Below, piece after piece: positions 7,710 through 13,570 of a stretch of 13,570 nucleotides of DNA; positions within the stretch are counted from its first letter, which is position 1, and every line of letters begins with the position of its first letter. Both the position numbers and the translations under genes were made by a program. Source of the stretch: Methanobacteriota archaeon. Lineage in GTDB: Archaea > Methanobacteriota > Methanobacteria > Methanobacteriales > Methanobacteriaceae. The notes below the pieces were generated by a model. That model ran no database searches and was not told the DNA's origin. It was given only the letters and a program-made list of their open reading frames with translations. The stretch spans positions 1-13,570 of the forward strand of contig JAEZAV010000033.1 in assembly GCA_023430285.1 (NCBI GenBank), given 5' to 3'.

Positions 7710-8934
7710 AATAGCTCAAATTTCATGTGGAACAGATTACAGTGGTGTTCAAAAGGAGATTGAAAAGGCTGCAGAAACCTTTGGAGCCGAGATCATCATT
7801 CCAGAAGCAGATCTTGATTACATAGATGAAGCCTACGAAAAATTTGGTTTCAATGCACAAAGTACTGGAATCAGGCTCATGATAGCCAGGGCAACCTCAA
7901 TTGTAGAGGGTAAAACAGATGCAGATGCTGTTTTCATAGCCACTTGTTTCAGGTGTGCAGAAGGGGCCCTTGTAAGAAATGAGGTAAGAAGATTCATCCA
8001 GAACAACACCAACCTTCCAGTTGTGACCTACTCGTTCACAGAACGTACCAAGGCAGATGAACTATTCATAAGAATGGAAGCTCTTTCCACCATCGTTGCA
8101 AGAAAAAGTCTCCTTGCACGTGAAAAACAGGAAGGACTCACTTTGGGTATAGATTCTGGTTCATCAACAACCAAAGCAGTTCTAATGGAGAACAACAAAG
8201 TCATAGGAACTGGATGGTTACCAACAGCAGATGTGCTTGAAACTGCCAATACAGCCACGAATCAGGCTTTGGAGGGTCTTGATTACAAGTTGGATGATAT
8301 TGAAGGTATTGGTGTCACAGGCTATGGAAGGCTCAGAATAGGACATCAGTTGAATGCACAGCTCATACAAGAAGAGTTAAGTGTCAATTCAAAGGGTGCT
8401 GTTTATCTTGCTGGAAAACAGAAGGGTGAAGCCACTGTTTTGGATATTGGTGGAATGGATAACAAAGTTATCACAGTCAACGATGGAATTCCAGACAACT
8501 TTACCATGGGCGGAATATGTGCAGGTGCATCAGGAAGATTCCTTGAAATGACATCCAGAAGGTTGGGTGTTGATATAAGTGAATTAGGTCCACTTGCACT
8601 CAAGGGAAATTATAAAAACGCAGCTTTAAACAGTTACTGTATAGTTTTCGGTATACAGGATCTTGTAACCTCCCTTGCAGCTGGAGGATCCAAGGAAGAT
8701 GTGGCAGCAGCAGCCTGTTACTCTGTAGCTGAACAGGTTTATGAACAACAGCTCCAAGAAATTGATCTAAGGGAACCCCTGATTCAAGTTGGGGGAACAT
8801 CGCTCATTGGAGGTCTTGTGGAGGCTGTGAGCACAGTTCTTGGAGGAATTGAAGTTATTGTACCAGAATATTCCCAGTACATAGGAGCAGTTGGATCAGC
8901 ACTTTTAGTATCTGGATTGGGAGCCAAGAAATGA
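7702..8934 (+). CDS. mmp15: Methanogenesis marker protein 15, BadF/HgdC-type ATPase
   Basis: 410-residue protein. The N-terminal about 140 residues are marker-specific and include 'TCFRCAEGALVR' (C82, C85). From residue 147 follows an ASKHA ATPase domain of the BadF/BadG/HgdC family: phosphate-1 'GIDSGSSTTKA' (149-159), 'TGYGR' (206-210), phosphate-2 'VLDIGGMDNKVI' (246-257) and 'MGGICAGASGRFLE' (269-282). C273 and C313 ('SYCIVF') correspond to the two cysteines that hold one [4Fe-4S] cluster between two subunits in HgdC. Such 'archerases' couple ATP hydrolysis to very low-potential electron transfer. GGAGGAT (7691-7697) precedes the ATG. The usual HgdB-type partner is absent, so its electron acceptor is unknown; an MCR or cluster-assembly role is inferred from context. 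Confidence 0.9.
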   Translation: MVKIAQISCGTDYSGVQKEIEKAAETFGAEIIIPEADLDYIDEAYEKFGFNAQSTGIRLMIARATSIVEGKTDADAVFIATCFRCAEGALVRNEVRRFIQNNTNLPVVTYSFTERTKADELFIRMEALSTIVARKSLLAREKQEGLTLGIDSGSSTTKAVLMENNKVIGTGWLPTADVLETANTATNQALEGLDYKLDDIEGIGVTGYGRLRIGHQLNAQLIQEELSVNSKGAVYLAGKQKGEATVLDIGGMDNKVITVNDGIPDNFTMGGICAGASGRFLEMTSRRLGVDISELGPLALKGNYKNAALNSYCIVFGIQDLVTSLAAGGSKEDVAAAACYSVAEQVYEQQLQEIDLREPLIQVGGTSLIGGLVEAVSTVLGGIEVIVPEYSQYIGAVGSALLVSGLGAKK

Positions 8935-9488
8935 AGGTGGAATGCTACGATCAAAACGGTGCTGAAGTATACGAAATGATAGTGAAACACATACTTCAGG
9001 AGGTACAAGTATCCCGTTCAATTGGAGACATGAGGGTTTACGTGGATCCAAGGGAACCCCTGTTTATTGTTGTGGTTAAACTTGAAAATGCATCCCCTCC
9101 AATTCTCATAGAAGACATGGCAGAACTTGAGTACAACAAGTCAGGTAACGAAATGTTCATTAAGATCATCGATGAAAACTACCTACCTGATCTACTACAA
9201 AAACTATGGGAAACTGAAGGAAGAAATAAGGTACACCAACCCAACAGATTCGAGGTTATTGTGGACGATCCTAAAACAGAAATCCAGGGAATGATTGTCC
9301 TGGACCCCCGGGACGATCTTAAACAGAAGATCTACGATGCGATCTTCAGAATAATACCCGAAGGATTTAGGGTCATAGATCACAGATCAGAAGGAAATAT
9401 AATTGCATTAACATGTACCGATGAAATGATGAAGGATGAATGGATTAAAAAAACAGAGGAAATTGTAGCGGAGGTTAAAAATGAATGA
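8931..9488 (+). CDS. mmp17: Methanogenesis marker protein 17, MCR activation complex subunit
   Basis: 185-residue soluble alpha-beta protein of the marker 17 family, one of the small subunits found with McrC, Mmp3, Mmp7 and A2 in the MCR activation complex, which carries nitrogenase-type L-clusters. Recognisable segments are 'SIGDMRVYVDPREPLFIVVV' (30-49) and 'FEVIVDDPKTEIQGMIVLDP' (107-126). C5 and C161 are its only cysteines, so if it contacts a cluster it does so through few ligands. It begins at an ATGA overlap with mmp15, and its last eight bases contain the start of nifB, a direct physical link between an activation-complex subunit and the L-cluster synthase. Confidence 0.87.
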   Translation: MKVECYDQNGAEVYEMIVKHILQEVQVSRSIGDMRVYVDPREPLFIVVVKLENASPPILIEDMAELEYNKSGNEMFIKIIDENYLPDLLQKLWETEGRNKVHQPNRFEVIVDDPKTEIQGMIVLDPRDDLKQKIYDAIFRIIPEGFRVIDHRSEGNIIALTCTDEMMKDEWIKKTEEIVAEVKNE

Positions 9489-10332
9489 ATCAAGATTTGC
9501 CCACATAACTAAGGTACATCCCTGCTTCAACGAGAAAATGCATGATAAAGTAGGCAGAATACATGTACCCATCGCTCCAAAATGTAACATTCAATGTAAT
9601 TTCTGTACCAGAGAAATAAACAAATGCGAACAAAGGCCTGGAGTAGCGTCAAGAGTAATGACAGTTGATCAGGCAGTGGAACACGTCAGAAAGGTTACAA
9701 CAGAAATGCCAATAGCAGTTGTTGGTGTAGCAGGACCTGGTGATGCTTTATTTAATGAGGAAACCTTTGAATTTTTCAAGAGAATGGATGAAGAGTTCCC
9801 AGATCTAATCAAATGTATGAGTACCAACGGACTGTTACTACCTGAAAAGGCAGATGAAATAGCAGCCCTTCACATAAACACAGTAACGGTCACTGTAAAT
9901 GCCATTGATCCAGAGATAGGCACCCAAATATATTCAAATGTTTACTTTGACAAGAAGCTTTACAAGGGAGAGGAAGGCTTCAACGTACTCATTAAAAACC
10001 AGCTGGAAGGAATAAAAAAACTTGCAGAAAATGGAGTTGTTGTTAAGGTCAACTCAGTACTCATACCTGGAGTAAATGATAAACACATCATAGACATTGC
10101 AAGGAAGGTTAAAGAACAAGGTGCATCACTCATGAATGTGATCCCACTAATTCCAATGCACAAATTTAAGGACACACCAAAACCTGACTGTGCAGCATTA
10201 AGTGAGGTTAGGGATGCTGTTGAGGAAATAATCCCGGTTTTCAGAGCATGTACACAATGCAGAGCAGATGCATATGGAGTGCCTGGTAAAGAGGATAAAC
10301 ATCTTGACATGACTCCGGCAAGCCACTTTTAG
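9481..10332 (+). CDS. nifB: NifB, radical SAM L-cluster (NifB-co) synthase
   Basis: 283-residue NifB of the short archaeal type, without a C-terminal NifX-like domain. NifB fuses two [4Fe-4S] clusters, adds carbon from SAM and a sulfur, and makes the [8Fe-9S-C] precursor of the nitrogenase cofactors. All hallmarks are visible: 'HPC' (13-15), radical SAM cysteines C35, C39, C42 in 'CNIQCNFC', 'RPGVASRVM' (52-60), 'GVAGPGDALFN' (82-92), 'MSTNGL' (113-118) and 'CTQCRADAYG' (257-266) whose C257 and C260 bind a substrate cluster. GGAGGT (9470-9475) lies five bases before the ATG, inside mmp17. No other nif gene is in the window; placement at the end of the marker operon suggests cluster supply to MCR activation. 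A role in nitrogenase as well cannot be excluded. Confidence 0.93.
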   Translation: MNESRFAHITKVHPCFNEKMHDKVGRIHVPIAPKCNIQCNFCTREINKCEQRPGVASRVMTVDQAVEHVRKVTTEMPIAVVGVAGPGDALFNEETFEFFKRMDEEFPDLIKCMSTNGLLLPEKADEIAALHINTVTVTVNAIDPEIGTQIYSNVYFDKKLYKGEEGFNVLIKNQLEGIKKLAENGVVVKVNSVLIPGVNDKHIIDIARKVKEQGASLMNVIPLIPMHKFKDTPKPDCAALSEVRDAVEEIIPVFRACTQCRADAYGVPGKEDKHLDMTPASHF

Positions 10333-10351
10333 ATGGTTGGAAATGATAAAA

Positions 10352-10387
10352 AAATTGATATCATATCCAATTTAAATATTTTTTTTT
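10352..10387 (+). terminator. Terminator of the marker operon
   Basis: An imperfect stem (AAATTGAT, 10352-10359, with ATCCAATTT, 10365-10373, one base bulged) is followed six bases later by nine T (10379-10387). It resembles a bacterial-type intrinsic terminator. A second tract of eight T (10399-10406) follows just before mtnA. Confidence 0.55.
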
Positions 10388-10400
10388 AAATCCAACTATT

Positions 10401-10410
10401 TTTTTTAAAG
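10401..10410 (+). promoter_or_regulatory. Candidate TATA box of mtnA
   Basis: TTTTTTAAAG is centred about 30 bases before ATG 10437. No ribosome binding site precedes that ATG, so the mtnA mRNA is probably leaderless or nearly so. The T run also belongs to the second terminator tract of the operon upstream. Confidence 0.4.
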
Positions 10411-10436
10411 AAAATACATTAACTATTAGTCTTACA

Positions 10437-11381
10437 ATGGATGTGACGAATTTGAAAACAATGTACTGGAAAGATAACAAGCTATTTTTAATAGATCAAA
10501 CCCTACTGCCTGACCAAATTGTTTACCATGAATGTGAAAACTATCATGACGTGATCGATGCCATAAAAACAATGAAAGTGCGTGGCGCTCCTGCAATAGG
10601 TGTTTCAGCAGCTTTTGCAATGGCACTAGCCGAACTTGCTGGTGAAAACATGGAAACAGCAGCTAAAGAAATAAAAGCAGCCAGACCGACCGCTGTGAAT
10701 CTGTTTTGGGCTGTTGACAGAGTTTTAAATGCAGATTCTGCCCTTGATGAAGCAATACTCATGTACGATGAGGATGTTGAAACCAACAGAAAAATTGGAA
10801 AATACGGAGCTTCAATAATAGATGATGGAGACACACTACTAACACACTGCAATGCAGGTGCCCTGGCATGTGTGGATTACGGAACAGCACTGGGAGTTTT
10901 CAGAGCAGCCAAGGAAGAAGGAAAAAATATCAATGTCATTTGCGATGAAACCAGGCCCCTGTGTCAAGGCGCACGATTGAGTGTGTTTGAGATGCAGCAG
11001 GAAAACATCCCAGTCAGACTGGCAGTTGACAGTGCAGCAGGACATCTCATGCAGAAGGGAATGATCGATAAAGTTGTTATCGGGGCTGACAGAATTGCTA
11101 AAGGTGGAGTTGCAAACAAAATTGGTTCATTAATGGTTGCTTTAGCTGCTAAAAGGTTTGATGTACCCTTCTACGTTGCAGCACCAAAAAGCACGTTTGA
11201 CATGGAAAATTCCATATACGACGTTGAAATAGAAGAGAGGGATCCAGAAGAAGTTATCTACTTTGGAAGTACGAGGGTGGCTCCAGAGGGAACTGAAGTT
11301 GAAAATCCAGCATTTGACATAGTACCATCAGATCTTGTAACTGGAATAATAACTGAAGAAGGAATTTTAAAACCCTTCTAA
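10437..11381 (+). CDS. mtnA: S-methyl-5-thioribose-1-phosphate isomerase
   Basis: Member of the eIF2B-alpha/MtnA family that isomerises methylthioribose 1-phosphate to methylthioribulose 1-phosphate in methionine salvage; the methanogen enzyme can also act on 5-deoxyribose 1-phosphate from 5'-deoxyadenosine. The isomerase motifs are present: 'VRGAPAIG' (48-55), 'THCNAG' (136-141) with catalytic-type C138, 'DETRPLCQGARL' (170-181) and 'GADRIAKGGVANKIG' (216-230) with D218. Cys plus Asp and 'RPLCQGARL' separate it from eIF2B subunits and ribose-1,5-bisphosphate isomerase. The 314-residue length is slightly short but complete. It has its own promoter and overlaps trm5 by four bases tail to tail. 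It lies next to nifB, whose reaction releases 5'-deoxyadenosine. Confidence 0.92.
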   Translation: MDVTNLKTMYWKDNKLFLIDQTLLPDQIVYHECENYHDVIDAIKTMKVRGAPAIGVSAAFAMALAELAGENMETAAKEIKAARPTAVNLFWAVDRVLNADSALDEAILMYDEDVETNRKIGKYGASIIDDGDTLLTHCNAGALACVDYGTALGVFRAAKEEGKNINVICDETRPLCQGARLSVFEMQQENIPVRLAVDSAAGHLMQKGMIDKVVIGADRIAKGGVANKIGSLMVALAAKRFDVPFYVAAPKSTFDMENSIYDVEIEERDPEEVIYFGSTRVAPEGTEVENPAFDIVPSDLVTGIITEEGILKPF

Positions 11382-12400
11382 TCTATTTTAGCATCCACAG
11401 CCATGTGCCACACCCCAGGACTTCTTGATTTAACTTTTCTCACATTCAATATTTCAACGTTCCTTGGCTTGGCTGTTTCAACTATTCTTTCAACAGGAAC
11501 TTTGTAGTCCGAAGCAAATTCGTAGTAGTGCAGAACACCACCACCTTTAAGGGAATTAATTGCAGTGGAAAGGAAATCACACGCAGTTCCAGGTAAATTC
11601 ATTATTATCCTATCTGCAGCTAAGTTTAAATCCTTTAATACTTCCTTAACATCCCCTAAAATGGGAATTATTTCTCCCTTCAACTTGTTAATTTCAATAT
11701 TTCTTTTGATGTAATGGTGGGCTGCAGGATTAATGTCCACTGCGTATATCTTCACATCATGATCCTTGGCAATGGTCACTGGAAACGGACCCACTCCTGC
11801 AAACATATCAATGATGAGTTCTCCGTCTTCAACCTGTTCAGCTACTCGTCTTCTTTCGGTAGCAAGTCTGGGGCTGAAGTAAACCCTTCGAACATCCAGC
11901 ATGATCCTAGTACCGAACTCTTTGTGAACTGTTTCTGAAACATCCTCCCCAGCAATGTGTTCCAGTTCCCTGGTCCTGATCACTCCCTTTATCTCGCTGG
12001 TTTTACGGTAGATGGCCTTTCTTTTGGTGAACTTCAAAGCAGCATCCCCAATCAGAAATCTTTCTGATTCAAATTCATCAGGAATCTCCAGTACAACAAC
12101 ATCACCCATGATGTCAAATGAATTTTTAATATCATCCACTTTATCTGCTTCAACAGTATTTTTTAGGTAGTCCTTGAAGCTCTTGGGATGTTTTTTGTGG
12201 ATCTTGAAGTCAGTATCAACAACTTCAATTTCAAACCCATCAAGCTCTTTAATTAACTCATCATTTGGAACATCTTTGATTGGAATGTAAACATATTCAT
12301 CTGATGTTTTAATTTTCCATCCAAGATCAATCAAGGAATTTTTTAGCAACGTCCTTCGAATTTCATCCGCATTATTTTTTGAAACCTTTAAACCCAACAT
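11378..12400 (-). CDS. trm5: tRNA (guanine-37-N1)-methyltransferase Trm5
   Basis: Archaeal/eukaryal-type enzyme that methylates N1 of G37 next to the anticodon, preventing +1 frameshifts. The 340-residue protein has the Trm5 layout: a small N-terminal D1 domain (about 1-60), the D2 linker domain with 'IRTRELEHIAGED' (141-153), 'VYFSPRLATER' (173-183), then a class I SAM fold with 'IDMFAGVGPF' (197-206), 'YAVDINPAA' (219-227) and the catalytic-region 'MNLPG' (267-271). The D1 domain marks it as full-length Trm5 rather than a truncated paralogue. GAGGAAAT (12403-12410, minus strand) supports the start. It diverges from dphB and converges on mtnA. Confidence 0.93.
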   Translation of the reverse strand: MLGLKVSKNNADEIRRTLLKNSLIDLGWKIKTSDEYVYIPIKDVPNDELIKELDGFEIEVVDTDFKIHKKHPKSFKDYLKNTVEADKVDDIKNSFDIMGDVVVLEIPDEFESERFLIGDAALKFTKRKAIYRKTSEIKGVIRTRELEHIAGEDVSETVHKEFGTRIMLDVRRVYFSPRLATERRRVAEQVEDGELIIDMFAGVGPFPVTIAKDHDVKIYAVDINPAAHHYIKRNIEINKLKGEIIPILGDVKEVLKDLNLAADRIIMNLPGTACDFLSTAINSLKGGGVLHYYEFASDYKVPVERIVETAKPRNVEILNVRKVKSRSPGVWHMAVDAKID

Positions 12401-12427
12401 TTATTTCCTCGTAAAAAAATTCGTTAG

Positions 12428-12435
12428 TTTATAAT
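12428..12435 (-). promoter_or_regulatory. Candidate TATA box of trm5
   Basis: ATTATAAA on the minus strand, about 30 bases upstream of the trm5 ATG. A start 25 bases downstream would fall inside the ribosome binding site, so an alternative TATA-like sequence further out (around 12444-12452) may be the real one. The 136-base divergent region shared with dphB is very AT-rich. Confidence 0.3.
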
Positions 12436-12536
12436 CAGTAATCTTAATATTAATAGATATGATTATTTAATTTGTTAATTAGAATTAAAAATTAACACTC
12501 ATCAATTACCAGAATAAAAAAAAAGGTGATACAACA

Positions 12537-13328
12537 ATGATTTACTTCATAGGGCTAGGACTCTACCACGAAACTGATATTTCCTTGAAGGGGCTAATAG
12601 CCCTTAAACAGGTTGATCATATTTACGCAGAATTTTACACGGCTAAGTTGTTTGGAGGAAACATAAAAAACTTGGAAGAACTTGTGGGGCAAGAAATACA
12701 GATCTTAACAAGGGAAGAAGTTGAAGAGGGAAACATACCACTTCAAAAGGCAGAAGTTGACGATGTGGCATTTCTCATTGCTGGAGATCCTTTGATTGCC
12801 ACCACCCATTCAGAAATGTTAATTCAAGCCAGAAAAATGGGAATTAAAACCAACGTAATCCACGCTTCTTCCATACTCTCCGCAGCTCCGGGCATAGCTG
12901 GTCTGCAGGCTTACAAATTTGGAAAGGTCACTACGGTACCGTTCACAGAAAAAAACTACTTCCCACATTCACCATACATGGCAATTAAAGCCAACATGGA
13001 ATCAAATCTTCATACACTCGTACTTTTAGATATACGTGCCCATGAAGACCGTTACATGACAGCAAATCAAGCACTCGAATATTTGCTTGAAGTAGAATCC
13101 ATAAAGAACGAAAATGTAACCACCGAAGATTCTGTTGCTGTGGTTGTTGCAAGGGCAGGTTCTGATGAACCAGTTGTGAAGGCAGATAAAATTAAGAATT
13201 TGATCAACCAAGACTTTGGAGGACCACTACACTGCCTGATGATACCAGCAGATCTCCATTTTATGGAAGCTGAAGCTTTAGTCGAACTTGCAGATGCTCC
13301 GAAAGAATTGTTTGAGGATATTGATTAA
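12537..13328 (+). CDS. dphB: Diphthine synthase
   Basis: SAM-dependent methyltransferase (Dph5 family) that methylates the modified histidine of elongation factor 2 during diphthamide formation. The 263 residues match the family length, with 'IGLGLYHETDIS' at the N-terminus (5-16), 'AGDPLIATTHSE' (82-93) and 'HASSILSAAPGIAGLQAYKF' (109-128), the conserved tetrapyrrole-methylase-like SAM site of this family. AGGTGAT (12524-12530) is placed six bases before the ATG, the clearest ribosome binding site in the window. It is divergent from trm5, another translation-fidelity gene, and is followed after 11 bases by a DNA methyltransferase gene that may share its transcript. Confidence 0.94.
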   Translation: MIYFIGLGLYHETDISLKGLIALKQVDHIYAEFYTAKLFGGNIKNLEELVGQEIQILTREEVEEGNIPLQKAEVDDVAFLIAGDPLIATTHSEMLIQARKMGIKTNVIHASSILSAAPGIAGLQAYKFGKVTTVPFTEKNYFPHSPYMAIKANMESNLHTLVLLDIRAHEDRYMTANQALEYLLEVESIKNENVTTEDSVAVVVARAGSDEPVVKADKIKNLINQDFGGPLHCLMIPADLHFMEAEALVELADAPKELFEDID

Positions 13329-13339
13329 GGACTGATGAT

Positions 13340-13570
13340 GTGTGCACTAAACCTTTCCTAAAGTGGGCTGGCGGTAAAAATCAGCTGCTCCCAGCTTTTA
13401 ACCAGAGACTTCCCAACCACATTATTAAAAACAAAACCATCGCAACCTATGTTGAACCCTTCGTAGGTGGTGGGGCCATGTTTTTCAACCTGAAAAAAAA
13501 TTATAAATTAAAGGAATCAGTGCTGTCCGATATAAACAGGGAACTTGTCATGGCCTATCAAGTGATAAAA
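13340..13570 (+). CDS. dam: Dam-type DNA adenine N6-methyltransferase (partial)
   Basis: The 5' end of a gene that runs off the window; 77 codons are visible. Translation from GTG 13340 gives the SAM-binding motif of the D12/Dam family, 'KPFLKWAGGKNQLLP' (4-18), then 'YVEPFVGGGAMFFNL' (40-54) and 'VLSDINRELVMAYQVIK' (61-77). The catalytic DPPY motif should lie beyond the window. The frame is closed by TGA at 13322-13324, and no other start fits, although the ribosome binding site (GGACTGAT, 13329-13336) is weak. Such enzymes are found in restriction-modification systems and as solitary genome methylases; the partner, if any, lies downstream. Confidence 0.88.
   Translation, partial: MCTKPFLKWAGGKNQLLPAFNQRLPNHIIKNKTIATYVEPFVGGGAMFFNLKKNYKLKESVLSDINRELVMAYQVIK

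Noticed and set aside
9481..10332. nifB as sign of a nitrogenase gene cluster here
   Set aside because: No nifH, nifD, nifK, nifE or nifN is present in the window and all upstream partners are methanogenesis markers.
10437..11381. Ribose-1,5-bisphosphate isomerase or eIF2B subunit
   Set aside because: THCNAG, RPLCQGARL and GADRIAKGG with Cys and Asp at the catalytic places fit MtnA.

Overview
The window looks like chromosomal DNA of a hydrogenotrophic methanogen of the order Methanobacteriales, probably a mesophilic Methanobacterium-type organism. The reasons are the AT-rich composition, TATA-type promoters, ribosome binding sites of the GGTGAT/GGAGGT type, archaeal housekeeping genes (Nob1, Trm5, DphB, a PRC-barrel protein) and a long run of methanogenesis marker genes. 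The genus is an inference; no rRNA gene is present.

Left part (1-2660). A PRC-barrel protein, a tiny eight-cysteine zinc protein and pyrE read rightward. A MoaB/MogA-type molybdopterin gene converges on pyrE with only 25 bases between them. A 464-base gap (1693-2156) follows. It contains a well-defined candidate structured RNA (1877-1958) with its own TATA box, then the promoter of nob1, which appears to be leaderless.

Centre (2751-10387). This is the heart of the window: a tightly packed rightward operon of nine genes, DUF2117 - mmp2 - mmp3 - mmp6 - DUF2111 - mmp5 - mmp15 - mmp17 - nifB. From mmp3 on, most neighbours overlap by 4-23 bases. Mmp3 and Mmp17 belong to the ATP-dependent activation complex of methyl-coenzyme M reductase (MCR), which carries nitrogenase-type L-clusters. 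NifB is the radical SAM enzyme that makes that [8Fe-9S-C] precursor. Its position as the last, translationally coupled gene of the marker operon, with no other nif gene in view, suggests it supplies clusters for MCR activation rather than, or in addition to, nitrogenase. Mmp15 is a BadF/HgdC-type ATPase ('archerase') that keeps both cluster cysteines and may deliver ATP-driven low-potential electrons. Mmp2, Mmp5, Mmp6, DUF2111 and DUF2117 have no assigned biochemical role and are candidates for cluster assembly or MCR maturation. The annotated start of mmp5 needs care: the gene appears to begin with a rare ATT codon overlapping the stop of the gene before it.

Right part (10388-13570). mtnA (methylthioribose-1-phosphate isomerase) has its own promoter and meets trm5 (tRNA m1G37 methyltransferase, minus strand) tail to tail with a 4-base overlap. 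dphB (diphthine synthase) diverges from trm5. A partial Dam-type DNA adenine methyltransferase, starting at GTG 13340, runs off the end of the window. No mobile element, CRISPR array, tRNA or rRNA was seen.
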